From a virus: a stretch of DNA of 64,000 nucleotides. The DNA is taken from positions 29,957 through 93,956 of IMG/VR virus record IMGVR_UViG_3300044678_003030. The stretch is one strand, 5' to 3'. Shown here one piece after another: positions 16,265 to 24,357 of this stretch. Under the pieces are notes generated by a model. It was given only the letters and a program-made list of their open reading frames with translations. It made no database searches and had not been told where the DNA came from. The first letter of the stretch is position 1; the number at the start of each line of letters is the position of its first letter. The translations under genes and the position numbers were made by a program.

Positions 16265-19200
16265 CAGACCACCACGTAGAGATCGATGCCGTTGACGGGC
16301 TTCGCGATTTCGACGTTGACGTACATCTGGTAGCGGTCCTTGGCGAAGTCAGCGACCTTGATCAGGTTGACCTTGCCGTCGACCAGAGGCGGGCCGATGC
16401 GAGCGACGCGCCGCCCCTTGAGGTTCTCCATGCCATCAGAGACGGCACGGAACATCTCGTTGCTCGTCTCGGGGAGCACGTTGTACTGCCCGAGGAAGTC
16501 TTCGAGGATGTCCTGGAGGAACATCGACACGAAGTCGAGGTTGCGCACCACCGAGAGCTCGCCGGTCTCGACGGCCGTCGTGTCGGTGGTGAGCTGGTGC
16601 AGGCACACCGGCAGATCGGTCGGGCGGCGCTGGTGTAGGACGAACCAGCCACCATCGGAGAGCCGCGAGAGCTGACGCTCGTTGAAGTAGCCGGTCGAGT
16701 AGCGCAGGCGCCGGATGCCGGCGAACCCCAGGTTCGTGAGGCCGGCCTGAGGCGGGAGACCCGCGAGGGCACCACCGACGATCGCAGCCGCGTAGAAGCC
16801 AGGGAGCCACCCGGAAGGCTCTGCCACCGTAGGCACCGTTCGCGGCACCGACCCGTCGGGGATGTCCGCGAGTTCCACGTCCGAGGGCCATACGAGCGTG
16901 ACGCGCTTGGTGCGGAAGCTCTGCGCGAGGCTTGTCAGGGTGGTGACCTGCTCGTCCTTCGAGAGCGAGCGGCGCACACGGTAGCGCATGGCGTTGGGGG
17001 CCGCGTTGTCGACGGAGCGGCCTGCGTAGTCCCGCATGTAGTAGTGCGGGAGCTCGTTCGACGCAGACGAGGAGTCGTCGCGCCCGTTCTGGATCAGGAT
17101 CCGCTGCTCGTTGATCACCTGCGCCACGAGGTAGGTGTGCACGCGCCCATCGAACGCACCCGACGTGTAGTCGTTCGCGTCGATCGGGATCTCGATCGTG
17201 TCGCCAGGGCGGATGTTGGAGGTGAGGAACGTCGCCTGCGCGTCTTCCAGCCGGTCGAAGAGCGCGTCGTTGATGATCACCTCTGCCGCGTTGGTGCTCA
17301 CCGCGAGCTCAACGGCCGTGGCCGCGACCGCGCCCGTGACGGTAGATGTGCCGTTCGCCAGCACCTCTGCCGTGACGATCCCAGAGATCACGGTGTGCGC
17401 GTCGGCCAGCGCCTTGACGGCGTTGTGCGTGGTCACGTTGTTCACGTACGTGACGGTGATCGCGAAGCCAGAGATCGTGATACCCGGGGCAGTACCCGCG
17501 ACGTACGCGACAGTGTACGGCCCGCCGAAGACCGTCGGTGCACGCATCGACCAACGGATCTGGCCGGTGTTCTGCGTGATCGTGACCGCAGCGAGCTTGG
17601 AGACACGAGTCGTGCCGTCAGGCCCCTTGATCTGGATCTCGATGTCGCCAGCGCCCGTGCCAGCGGTGTCGTCCCACCGGCTCGTTCCCGGTTCGATCTC
17701 CAGCACCGAAGCGTTCCCGGGGTACGCCGGGTTCGTATCGGTGTAGTTGTTGTTGACGTGCGAGACGCGATGCGTTCCACGACGGTTCTGCCAACCGGAG
17801 GGAGCGCCGGAAGACGGGAGGCCGAACGTGATCAGGTCTCCAGGGAGCACAGCGGCGAGGCTGAACACCGCAGCAGCATTGACGGACACCGTACGGTACT
17901 TGCCAGAAGAGGCGCCCGGCTGCTGCGCGATGCCGTTGATCGTGCCGTCGTACACGGTCTCCGCCACAGGGAGGACACCGCTGCCGAGCACGCCACGAAA
18001 CTTCTGCTGTACACCGTCGCGGATCGCGGCGGTCGGATCGGACAGGGTGTCGACCCCGAACTTGTACGACGCCAGGATCGACGTGTCGTTCGTCAGCGGC
18101 ACGACCGCCCACATGTCACGACGGGCCTCCATGGCGGCGAGCGCCACAGCGTGACCGCCTGCGTCGTCCGACGGGACGCCGAAGTACATCATCGGTGCGG
18201 TGCCCGAGTTTTCGAGCGCCTTCTTCAGGCCGACCGCCAGGGGGTTGCGCGCATCTACGCGGCCGATACCCGTGATGTTCGTCACTCCGCTGCGCGACAC
18301 GACGTCGACGGCGCTCACGCTGCCGATCTCCTGGAGATCCTGGCGCAGCGCGCGGTAGGCGAGGTAGACCTGCGCGTAAGAGAGGCGGCGGCTGGCCGTG
18401 GAGGTCGACGGAGACGGCGTCGCCACCGAGGGCACGGGCGTGATGGCCACGCTGAGGGAGATGCCGCCCTTGAGCACCATCTGGTCATTCCCGGGCAGCG
18501 GGAACGTGATGTACTCGTGGTTTTCGTCGAGGAGCTCGGTGTTCGCGAGCGTACGCTCGATTCGGGCCTCGCCCGTAGCGTTGTAGGCCCAGAGCGAGGC
18601 GCTCGTCGCGCCTCCGGCCATGCCGGTCACGACGAAGCCAACGTGCGTGACCGTCTCCGTGACCGACTGATTACCCTCGGCGCCGCCGATGGTGTTGATC
18701 AGGTCGATGCCATCAGTGCCGTAGTTCGTAGTGTCGATGTTGAGCGACGGGGCAGCGTCGATGGCGGCCTTGATGAGCGCGCGCATCTGGGTCGCGGTCT
18801 CCGAGCCCGTGAAGATGATCCGACGAAGCGTCGCCGTCGGGGTCACCGAGGCATCGCTGTCGAACTGAAAGGTCACGGCCGGGTTGGTGCCGTCGTTGAG
18901 GACGAACGTTTCGCCGTCGGCGATGTTCGCGCCGGTGGTCGTCACGATGCGCCCCGTGGCCTTTGCGTCGCCCGTGGGCAGCGCCGACGTGATGCGGAGC
19001 TTGGTCGCGTCGGTGGCGAGTCCGTCTGCGTTGGGTTCGCCGACGGTCATCACTGTACGGACGACGGACTGCGTACCGCGCGACGAGGTCACGATGACGC
19101 GGTCACCGGGACGCACCCCGGCAGCGATGAGGTCTCCCCCAGGGAACGTCAGCAGCGTGCGGTCGCTCTCGGAAGTGGTGACCGACGACCCGAGCGACGA

Positions 19201-19536
19201 CCCGAGGCTCGCCTGGGTTGATCCGAGGATGACCTTCGGGGCGCCGAGGTAGATGCGGACGGAGGTGTGGTCGACCACGGATCCAGGGCTCTGCGCCGGG
19301 TAGGCGTTGACCGTGACCGCAGCTTCCCCGGTTGCAGGGGGCGTGTAGACGTCGCTCCCTCCCGCAGGTCGATCGAGCGACCCGTAGGTTGAGTCGAGGA
19401 GGATCTCTGCCGCGTCCTCGGGGTAGTCCTTGATGTCGTAGCAAGGGCCTACGATGATCGAGTTGAGGTCCGGGGTTGTCGGCGTCCCCGAGGGCTGCTG
19501 GATTTCCTGATAGACAGTGACAAGCGGTCGGGCCAC
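16264..19536 (-). CDS. Tail sheath protein
   Basis: A 1090-residue contractile tail sheath protein, which polymerises around the tube and shortens at injection. The N-terminus (MARPLVTVYQEIQQPSG, then NSIIVGPCYDI) and the C-terminus (FVSMFLQDILEDFLGQYNVLPET, RVARIGPPLVDGKVNLIKVADFAKDRYQMYVNVEIAKPVNG) match the conserved ends of phage sheaths. It is longer than the T4 sheath (about 660 residues); the surplus lies in a threonine/valine-rich beta middle, probably surface domains. AAGGAG precedes GTG 19536. It shows this is a myovirus-type particle. Confidence 0.88.
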   Translation of the reverse strand: MARPLVTVYQEIQQPSGTPTTPDLNSIIVGPCYDIKDYPEDAAEILLDSTYGSLDRPAGGSDVYTPPATGEAAVTVNAYPAQSPGSVVDHTSVRIYLGAPKVILGSTQASLGSSLGSSVTTSESDRTLLTFPGGDLIAAGVRPGDRVIVTSSRGTQSVVRTVMTVGEPNADGLATDATKLRITSALPTGDAKATGRIVTTTGANIADGETFVLNDGTNPAVTFQFDSDASVTPTATLRRIIFTGSETATQMRALIKAAIDAAPSLNIDTTNYGTDGIDLINTIGGAEGNQSVTETVTHVGFVVTGMAGGATSASLWAYNATGEARIERTLANTELLDENHEYITFPLPGNDQMVLKGGISLSVAITPVPSVATPSPSTSTASRRLSYAQVYLAYRALRQDLQEIGSVSAVDVVSRSGVTNITGIGRVDARNPLAVGLKKALENSGTAPMMYFGVPSDDAGGHAVALAAMEARRDMWAVVPLTNDTSILASYKFGVDTLSDPTAAIRDGVQQKFRGVLGSGVLPVAETVYDGTINGIAQQPGASSGKYRTVSVNAAAVFSLAAVLPGDLITFGLPSSGAPSGWQNRRGTHRVSHVNNNYTDTNPAYPGNASVLEIEPGTSRWDDTAGTGAGDIEIQIKGPDGTTRVSKLAAVTITQNTGQIRWSMRAPTVFGGPYTVAYVAGTAPGITISGFAITVTYVNNVTTHNAVKALADAHTVISGIVTAEVLANGTSTVTGAVAATAVELAVSTNAAEVIINDALFDRLEDAQATFLTSNIRPGDTIEIPIDANDYTSGAFDGRVHTYLVAQVINEQRILIQNGRDDSSSASNELPHYYMRDYAGRSVDNAAPNAMRYRVRRSLSKDEQVTTLTSLAQSFRTKRVTLVWPSDVELADIPDGSVPRTVPTVAEPSGWLPGFYAAAIVGGALAGLPPQAGLTNLGFAGIRRLRYSTGYFNERQLSRLSDGGWFVLHQRRPTDLPVCLHQLTTDTTAVETGELSVVRNLDFVSMFLQDILEDFLGQYNVLPETSNEMFRAVSDGMENLKGRRVARIGPPLVDGKVNLIKVADFAKDRYQMYVNVEIAKPVNGIDLYVVV

Positions 19537-19583
19537 GGTTTGGTCTCCTTGAGGTCTCGCAGGAAGGTTAGGTGCAGGTGGAT

Positions 19584-19596
19584 TTCACCGCGTGAA
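19584..19596. repeat. Dispersed dyad TTCAC-CGC-GTGAA, site 8
   Basis: Exact match at the 3' end of the 230-residue neck-region gene, 48 bases before the sheath start. On the - strand it reads TTC ACG CGG TGA, supplying the stop codon. Confidence 0.85.
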
Positions 19597-20277
19597 GCCG
19601 CGCATCGCGAGTTCGAGTACCGACACGCGACCCGTGCTTACAGCGAGCGAGATTTCTTGGAGCAGTGTGGCGATCGGCTTTGTTGACCACTTGAATTCGT
19701 TGATGACGCGAAAGCTGACGACCGCGACGTACCCGGGAGCTTCAGCTTCGTTGTCTTTTGCTTCTTGTGGCTCTGTGAGCGCGGGTAGCCCGATCTCATG
19801 CAGCTTCATGACTTCGCGGATCTGGTTGGCGCAGACGGCGACGTGTGAACGGACGATGTCTGCGATCGTAGCGGCTTCCCCGGGTTCTCTGCCGTAGCAC
19901 CTGACCGCGATGGTGAGGTAGTCGTGTGCGTAGAAGTCTTGGCGCCGATCGGGCAGTCGGACAGCGGCCCTGTTGCCGACAACAACTTGTTGAAGTTGCG
20001 CGCTTGGAACACTGACAACGACGCGAGGGAAGGTATTGCGCGCTTGCGGCTCGTTCGCGTAGACGCTCGTCACGTAGATCGGGTCGGGATTGTCGCTGGT
20101 CCCGTCTTGTGTCTCTTCTCGTGTGAATGATGGTGACCAGCGCCATGGCATACTCGGCTCGTCAAAGCGCGCCTGGATGACAGCAACGAACACCCCAACG
20201 AGACCCAGGAGGCTACCGGGCAGGACATCTTCTGCTCCGCCCTTGACCTTCGCACCCTTGTCGCCTTCGAGGTCCAT
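19585..20277 (-). CDS. Neck or tail-completion protein candidate
   Basis: A 230-residue protein placed directly upstream of the sheath in the order capsid, 273-residue protein, this gene, sheath. That position is typical for tail terminator or neck proteins. The sequence shows beta strands typical of such small adaptors (FPRVVVSVPSAQLQQVVVGNRAAV, DYLTIAVRCYG) but no recognisable signature. Its ATG overlaps the upstream stop by one base (ATGA). Role inferred from gene order alone. Confidence 0.5.
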   Translation of the reverse strand: MDLEGDKGAKVKGGAEDVLPGSLLGLVGVFVAVIQARFDEPSMPWRWSPSFTREETQDGTSDNPDPIYVTSVYANEPQARNTFPRVVVSVPSAQLQQVVVGNRAAVRLPDRRQDFYAHDYLTIAVRCYGREPGEAATIADIVRSHVAVCANQIREVMKLHEIGLPALTEPQEAKDNEAEAPGYVAVVSFRVINEFKWSTKPIATLLQEISLAVSTGRVSVLELAMRGFTR

Positions 20278-21098
20278 TAGAACAACGGTAGAACAGAGGA
20301 GGGATCTACCCGAAGGTGGTAGAGAGCGTGACCACGGTCCAGCTCTGCAACCGTGATTGTTTGGTGCGCAGGTTCGAGTCCGATACGCACTTCGTCGCGC
20401 TCCATCACACGATACCTCTGGTTGGTCTGGAGGAGCACAAGGACGTCATCCTTGTCGACCTGCGGGACATCTGTCGTCGTGAGCCTCATTGAGGAACCGT
20501 CTGACTTTGGCTTGCCGGTGGTGCGCTCGATCCCGCTGCCAGAGAACTTCACGAAGACTTTCACGGGGTTTAGAAAGCCGCCATCAAAGGTTGTTCCCCA
20601 ACAGACCTTGCAGCCTGAGCGCGTCGACACGCCAGTCTTCTTGTCGAAGCATTGCGGACACCTCAGGCCCCACACGCGAGCCTTGAGTAGGATCGCCTCA
20701 TGCCCGACGACTCTCTCCAGGCCGATGCGTGTGTCACGTGCCAACTTGCGGCGGATCCCGTTGCGCCGACCTTGCGCCGCAGGGCCAATTTCGAAGACGT
20801 CTACGAGCGTGGTCCCCTCGACCGAGACACGGTAGTAGACCGCCTGGAAGAAACGAGAGGTGTTGGGGAGGGGGTTCGCCTCACCGTCGTGGGCGCCGTC
20901 GCGAGGCAGCTCATCGAGGATGGCGTAACGGTTCTTCAGTCCTTCAGCGACGAGGTCCCACGGTCCATCAGGGCCGCCGCTGCGTTCCACCCGGAACGTG
21001 ACGTCCGTTTGATCGTTGTTCGCGACGTCTCGCAGTGTCCACTGGATGAAGTGGCCACGCGGAGGGTAGGTTCGGCTCAGGATGATCTTGACGCGCAC
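20277..21098 (-). CDS. Neck-region virion protein with a zinc knuckle
   Basis: A 273-residue protein between the capsid gene and the 230-residue neck candidate. The first 110 residues look like a beta-sandwich (ILSRTYPPRGHFIQWTLRDV, FRVERSGGPDGPWDLVAEGL). Residues about 145-170 hold CPQC and a C-x-x-C pair (CKVC), a plausible zinc knuckle. The last third is again beta-rich. The arrangement suggests a head-tail connector in large phages, but the family is not identified. A dispersed dyad lies just upstream of its start. Confidence 0.5.
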   Translation of the reverse strand: MRVKIILSRTYPPRGHFIQWTLRDVANNDQTDVTFRVERSGGPDGPWDLVAEGLKNRYAILDELPRDGAHDGEANPLPNTSRFFQAVYYRVSVEGTTLVDVFEIGPAAQGRRNGIRRKLARDTRIGLERVVGHEAILLKARVWGLRCPQCFDKKTGVSTRSGCKVCWGTTFDGGFLNPVKVFVKFSGSGIERTTGKPKSDGSSMRLTTTDVPQVDKDDVLVLLQTNQRYRVMERDEVRIGLEPAHQTITVAELDRGHALYHLRVDPSSVLPLF

Positions 21099-21104
21099 GC
21101 CGGT

Positions 21105-21117
21105 TTCACTCCGTGAA
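21105..21117. repeat. Dispersed dyad TTCAC-TCC-GTGAA, site 9
   Basis: Exact match in the 48-base gap between the capsid gene end (21147) and the next start (21098). Confidence 0.85.
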
Positions 21118-21146
21118 GAGTGTAGGCGTGCGCGGCGAGGTCGGGA

Positions 21147-22058
21147 TCAGGCGAAGACGAGGTGCTGGACCGACTCGAAGTTCCCGATGCCGATGCCCGG
21201 CGCCGAGTACGAGTCGAAGGAGATGACGTCGCGCTTCTGCTCGATGAACATCGTCGCGTCCTGGAGCAGGTAGAAGCGGCCGAGGAACTCGTTCGGGGCG
21301 AGCACCCAGCACTCCTTCTTGTCGTAGACGTGCACCTTGGTGGTCACGACCGCAGGGACGCCGTAGAGGTGGTCCTCGCCGTCGATGCCCTCGCGGTAGT
21401 GCTTCGACGCGATGTCGTTGCCGAGCGCGGTCGCAGGGAGGTCCATCGCTTCACGGAAGAGTCGCTTGGTCAGCAGGAGCTTGCCGATCGGGCGGCGGCG
21501 GTCGTCCATCGCCTGGAACGAGCGCTTGAACGCGTTCGAGGTGAACGACGACGCGCCGGTGCGCTGGATGGTCGAGTTCCGGTTCACGATCGAGAGGAGC
21601 GTGCGCCGGAAGTAGTGGTCCTCCTGGTCGCCCATCTTCTTGACCGAGTTGTCGGCGATGACCTTGCGGATATCCATCCGGTAGGTCATGAGCTCCCACT
21701 TCGTCTTCTTGTACGTCGGCGTGGTGATCTTGCCGAAGTAGATCTCGTAGCGGTCGCCCTTGATCCAGTGGGCCTCGGGGGTGCCGGTGAGCTCGACCCA
21801 CGTCGCGTAGGTCTCGTCGTCGCCCGGCTCCTTCTCCACGATCTTCATCGGGCGGTCGGTCGTGGAGACGCGGTCGATCTCGTCGTCCGCGAGACCGATC
21901 GGCTCCATGACCTCACGGACCGCCGCCTCCTGGAGGATCAGGTTGCGGATGAAGGAGTTCGAGGCGTCCTCGGCCTCCTTCGTCTGGCCGCTGTCCAGCA
22001 TGGAAAGGAAGCGCGAGTTGTAGACGCGCGTCTGCACCTGAGTCGTTTCCGTCTTCAT
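21147..22058 (-). CDS. Major capsid protein
   Basis: A 303-residue protein, the best major capsid candidate by size, position (between decoration and neck genes) and codon bias toward C/G-ending codons as in highly expressed genes. The N-terminal 100 residues are helical and charged. The C-terminus (VISFDSYSAPGIGIGNFESVQHLVFA) has the glycine-bearing terminal strand of HK97-fold capsids. No long N-terminal delta domain is obvious, so scaffolding may be separate. A purine-rich GGAG-containing stretch precedes the ATG. Confidence 0.7.
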   Translation of the reverse strand: MKTETTQVQTRVYNSRFLSMLDSGQTKEAEDASNSFIRNLILQEAAVREVMEPIGLADDEIDRVSTTDRPMKIVEKEPGDDETYATWVELTGTPEAHWIKGDRYEIYFGKITTPTYKKTKWELMTYRMDIRKVIADNSVKKMGDQEDHYFRRTLLSIVNRNSTIQRTGASSFTSNAFKRSFQAMDDRRRPIGKLLLTKRLFREAMDLPATALGNDIASKHYREGIDGEDHLYGVPAVVTTKVHVYDKKECWVLAPNEFLGRFYLLQDATMFIEQKRDVISFDSYSAPGIGIGNFESVQHLVFA

Positions 22059-22112
22059 CGTCCTGTCACTCCAAGAAAGCGTGGGGCTCTTTGTTGCTCG
22101 TTGTCGTTCGTG

Positions 22113-22625
22113 TCAGGTCGACTGCGGCATGATCACGTCGAGCGCGCCGTTCGCACGGAGCGCGCGAGGCCCCACGTACGCGATGTGCTTGATGTTGTCG
22201 TTGGCCAGCAGCTTCGGCGCGAGGTTGCCATCGACCGAGGGCGACGGCACGAGGGGCTGCCCTGCCGCGTACGAGGCCGCGTCGATCTTCGTGGTCTCGA
22301 ATCGCCCGCCGAGGAAGGCGAAGACGGAGCCGTCGAAGGAGAAGTCGTTGTTGCCGGAGAACACGCAGAAGTAGAGCTTCGGCATGTCGGTCCCGATGAC
22401 GCAGTCGGTCGCCTTGACCCAGTTGCCCTCGGCGTTCATCTCGATGATGAGTCCGCCCTCCCAGTCACCCTGGACCGGAGTTCCGTTGTCGCCGGGGACG
22501 CCGACGCCGTCACCAGCCGCGATGGCCTCGGCGACGTTCTGGGGCTGAACGTTCAGCCAGATGGCGCACATCGCGCCGGTCTGCGGCTCGTTGGTCTTGA
22601 GGTTGAACTTGGACGAGAACTTCAT
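22113..22625 (-). CDS. Head decoration protein candidate
   Basis: A 170-residue beta-rich protein encoded just before the major capsid gene, with the same strong codon bias. The central section (NGTPVQGDWEGGLIIEMNAEGNWVKATDCVIGTDMPKLYF) looks like the compact beta barrel of capsid-stabilising proteins. AAGGAAAG lies before the ATG. Role inferred from location and composition; a second capsid subunit is the alternative. Confidence 0.55.
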   Translation of the reverse strand: MKFSSKFNLKTNEPQTGAMCAIWLNVQPQNVAEAIAAGDGVGVPGDNGTPVQGDWEGGLIIEMNAEGNWVKATDCVIGTDMPKLYFCVFSGNNDFSFDGSVFAFLGGRFETTKIDAASYAAGQPLVPSPSVDGNLAPKLLANDNIKHIAYVGPRALRANGALDVIMPQST

Positions 22626-22661
22626 TGGTGTCTTTCCTTGCCAGAAATACTAGGACGTGGT

Positions 22662-23075
22662 TCAGCGCCGGCTGTTGATGAGGTCTTCACCGAAGTTGTC
22701 GAACGCCTGCTTGTAGCGCTCCGCGCGCGTGCCCTGCGGGGCCTCACGCCGAGCCGACGGGTCAGAGCGTTCACTCGGTGAACCGAGGTCGTTCACGCGA
22801 AGGGAAGCCGCAGCGAGCTTCTCGACGGCGGCGCGCGCAGCGGGGTTCTCGGCCACTTCGTCAGGGAGGTCTTCACCCGTGGCGCGGCGGTAGGCGCTGC
22901 CGAAGGACTCGTCTTCTGCCTTCTTCACAGGCATCGCCTGTGGCTGCGCAGCTTGAACCGCTTTGGGAGCGGGAACTTCCTTCGCCTTCTTCGGCAGTTC
23001 CTTCATCGCCTTGGCCGTCATGACATCGGTCAGGGCTTCCAGGGCGCTTGCGATCTTTTCGTGGAGGTCGTTCAT
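22662..23075 (-). CDS. Unknown helical protein, scaffold-like
   Basis: A 137-residue, highly charged alanine/lysine/glutamate-rich protein without cysteines, probably largely helical or disordered (residues 1-60 and 80-137). It precedes the decoration and capsid genes, the usual place of a scaffold or internal head protein. Family not recognised. Its first bases overlap the end of the upstream gene by four bases. A dispersed dyad lies within it. Confidence 0.5.
   Translation of the reverse strand: MNDLHEKIASALEALTDVMTAKAMKELPKKAKEVPAPKAVQAAQPQAMPVKKAEDESFGSAYRRATGEDLPDEVAENPAARAAVEKLAAASLRVNDLGSPSERSDPSARREAPQGTRAERYKQAFDNFGEDLINSRR
22770..22782. repeat. Dispersed dyad TTCAC-TCG-GTGAA, site 10
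   Basis: Exact match in the scaffold-like gene, read on the - strand as Ser-Pro-Ser-Glu. With site 11 it forms the closest pair in the window (513 bases). Confidence 0.85.
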
Positions 23076-23434
23076 CGGGGCACTCGCTTCAAAAGGCTAA
23101 GCGCCCCGAGGGCGCGTACAGCGGCAGCACGCTTCTCGCGCAAGTCGAAGGCCCGATCGATGCCGGCGACGCGCACGGAGTCGGCGAGAGCACGGACCTT
23201 GCCGACAGCAGACCCGTCACAGGACGCGATCTTCTCGACGAGCTCTGCGCGACGAGCGGAGAGCGCGGCGTAGTCAGCCGTTTTCACCGCGTGAACGTCA
23301 GCGATCGTGAACGGTAGGTCCCCCGCTACACGCACTGCCTGTGAGAGCGCGCCCAAGGCCCGAGCGTACGGGTCGTCGTGTGCGCGCTTCTCCGCTCCAT
23401 CGAGGTCACGAAGCGTGTCAGCCAATGTACCCAT
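23072..23434 (-). CDS. Small helical protein with a KTA motif
   Basis: A 120-residue helical, alanine/arginine-rich protein. It contains FTIADVHAVKTADYAALSARR, where a dispersed dyad and a Lys-Thr-Ala motif coincide. ATG 23434 is chosen because upstream residues are shadow-frame sequence; it overlaps the previous gene's 3' end by 17 bases. Probably a minor internal head protein by location; family unknown. Confidence 0.5.
   Translation of the reverse strand: MGTLADTLRDLDGAEKRAHDDPYARALGALSQAVRVAGDLPFTIADVHAVKTADYAALSARRAELVEKIASCDGSAVGKVRALADSVRVAGIDRAFDLREKRAAAVRALGALSLLKRVPR
23283..23295. repeat. Dispersed dyad TTCAC-CGC-GTGAA, site 11
   Basis: Exact match in the 120-residue helical gene, read on the - strand as Val-His-Ala-Val-Lys followed by Thr-Ala. 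Confidence 0.85.
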
Positions 23435-23780
23435 TCGGTACCCCCATCGACTGCGGTTGATCGTCCTTGGTGAGGTGGTGATAGAGCGCATACGCCACAG
23501 GACCCACCACGGCCCCTGTGTACCCGCGTGTCCCACCTTCAGGCGTACTCATGGAGTTCCCGACGATACCGCCCATCGCCCCGGCCAGGATCGACTCCAT
23601 GTCCTTCCCTTGAGGGGCGATGACTGAGCCGATACCGGCGCCCGCCAGCGCGGGGCCGTGGATCTTGAGCTGCTGACCGAACGCCTCCGGGGAGAACGCG
23701 GCTGACTTGCTCAGCTCGTCGAAGGCAGCTCCCTTCAGCCCGGCGTGAAGCCGGACCAGCTCGGCGTCCGTGTGGCGCAT
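23418..23780 (-). CDS. Small glycine-rich membrane-like protein
   Basis: A 120-residue protein with a charged N-terminus, FDELSKSAAFSPEAFG in the style of the local motif family, then glycine/alanine-rich stretches (ALAGAGIGSVIAPQG, AGAMGGIVGNS, YTGAVVGPVAYALY) like short membrane or glycine-zipper segments. The same pattern recurs in at least five late proteins here. Its start overlaps the stop of the 186-residue gene by one base. Function unknown; possibly an ejected protein (inference). Confidence 0.5.
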   Translation of the reverse strand: MRHTDAELVRLHAGLKGAAFDELSKSAAFSPEAFGQQLKIHGPALAGAGIGSVIAPQGKDMESILAGAMGGIVGNSMSTPEGGTRGYTGAVVGPVAYALYHHLTKDDQPQSMGVPNGYIG

Positions 23781-24340
23781 CAGCGGCCGATCGCCTGCTT
23801 GAGCGATTCGTAGCCGTTGAGGTAGTGCCCGGCGCCGAGCTCCTGGTACTGGCGCAGCTCGTTGTTCGCAGCCGTCTTGTCCTGCCCGCTCGCGGCGCGC
23901 TGCTCGTTGTAGCCACGCTCGACCTCGCGCAGGAAGCCCGCAGGGTCGGCCTGCGCCAGCTTGGCGAGCTCGATCGTACGGGGGTCGATGCCAGCGGCGG
24001 CTTCCTTCGCCATCTTCTCGGCGGCTTCGCCCGCCGACGTGAAGGTCGCCAGGGCCTGCTCCGCGAACGCAGCCCCGGCGAGCTTGCCTCGGCGGAACGC
24101 GCGCTCGTCGTTGGCCGCCTCGATCGCCTGGGCCTCCTTGGTCAGCACGTCGCTGACGGTGGTCGCGCTCGCCTCCTTGACGGACCCGAGCCCCGACACG
24201 ACTTCGCGCATCGACTGGTCGAGCGTCGAGGCTGCCGGAGCGGAGGGCGCAGGCGAGGCGGTACCGGGCTGCCCGGCCGTCTTCGCCTCGGCGGTCTTCG
24301 TGGTCTGGTTCAGGTTTCCGATCAGGCTCTTGATCTGCAT
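23780..24340 (-). CDS. Unknown helical late protein with several KTA motifs
   Basis: A 186-residue, alanine-rich helical protein. An N-terminal segment carries two Lys-Thr-Ala motifs in seven residues (TTKTAEAKTAG) before a proline/alanine linker. A third (QDKTAANNEL) lies near the C-terminus. No cysteines or membrane segments. A purine-rich AAGAGGAA sits before the ATG. It is encoded between the protease candidate and the capsid genes, so a core or internal head protein is plausible; no family recognised. Confidence 0.5.
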   Translation of the reverse strand: MQIKSLIGNLNQTTKTAEAKTAGQPGTASPAPSAPAASTLDQSMREVVSGLGSVKEASATTVSDVLTKEAQAIEAANDERAFRRGKLAGAAFAEQALATFTSAGEAAEKMAKEAAAGIDPRTIELAKLAQADPAGFLREVERGYNEQRAASGQDKTAANNELRQYQELGAGHYLNGYESLKQAIGR

Positions 24341-24357
24341 TACGTTCCTCTTGGAGG

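Noticed and set aside
17044-19221. A 725-codon + strand open frame opposite the tail sheath gene
   Set aside because: Arginine/valine/aspartate-rich composition typical of an antisense shadow; the sheath on the - strand is certain.
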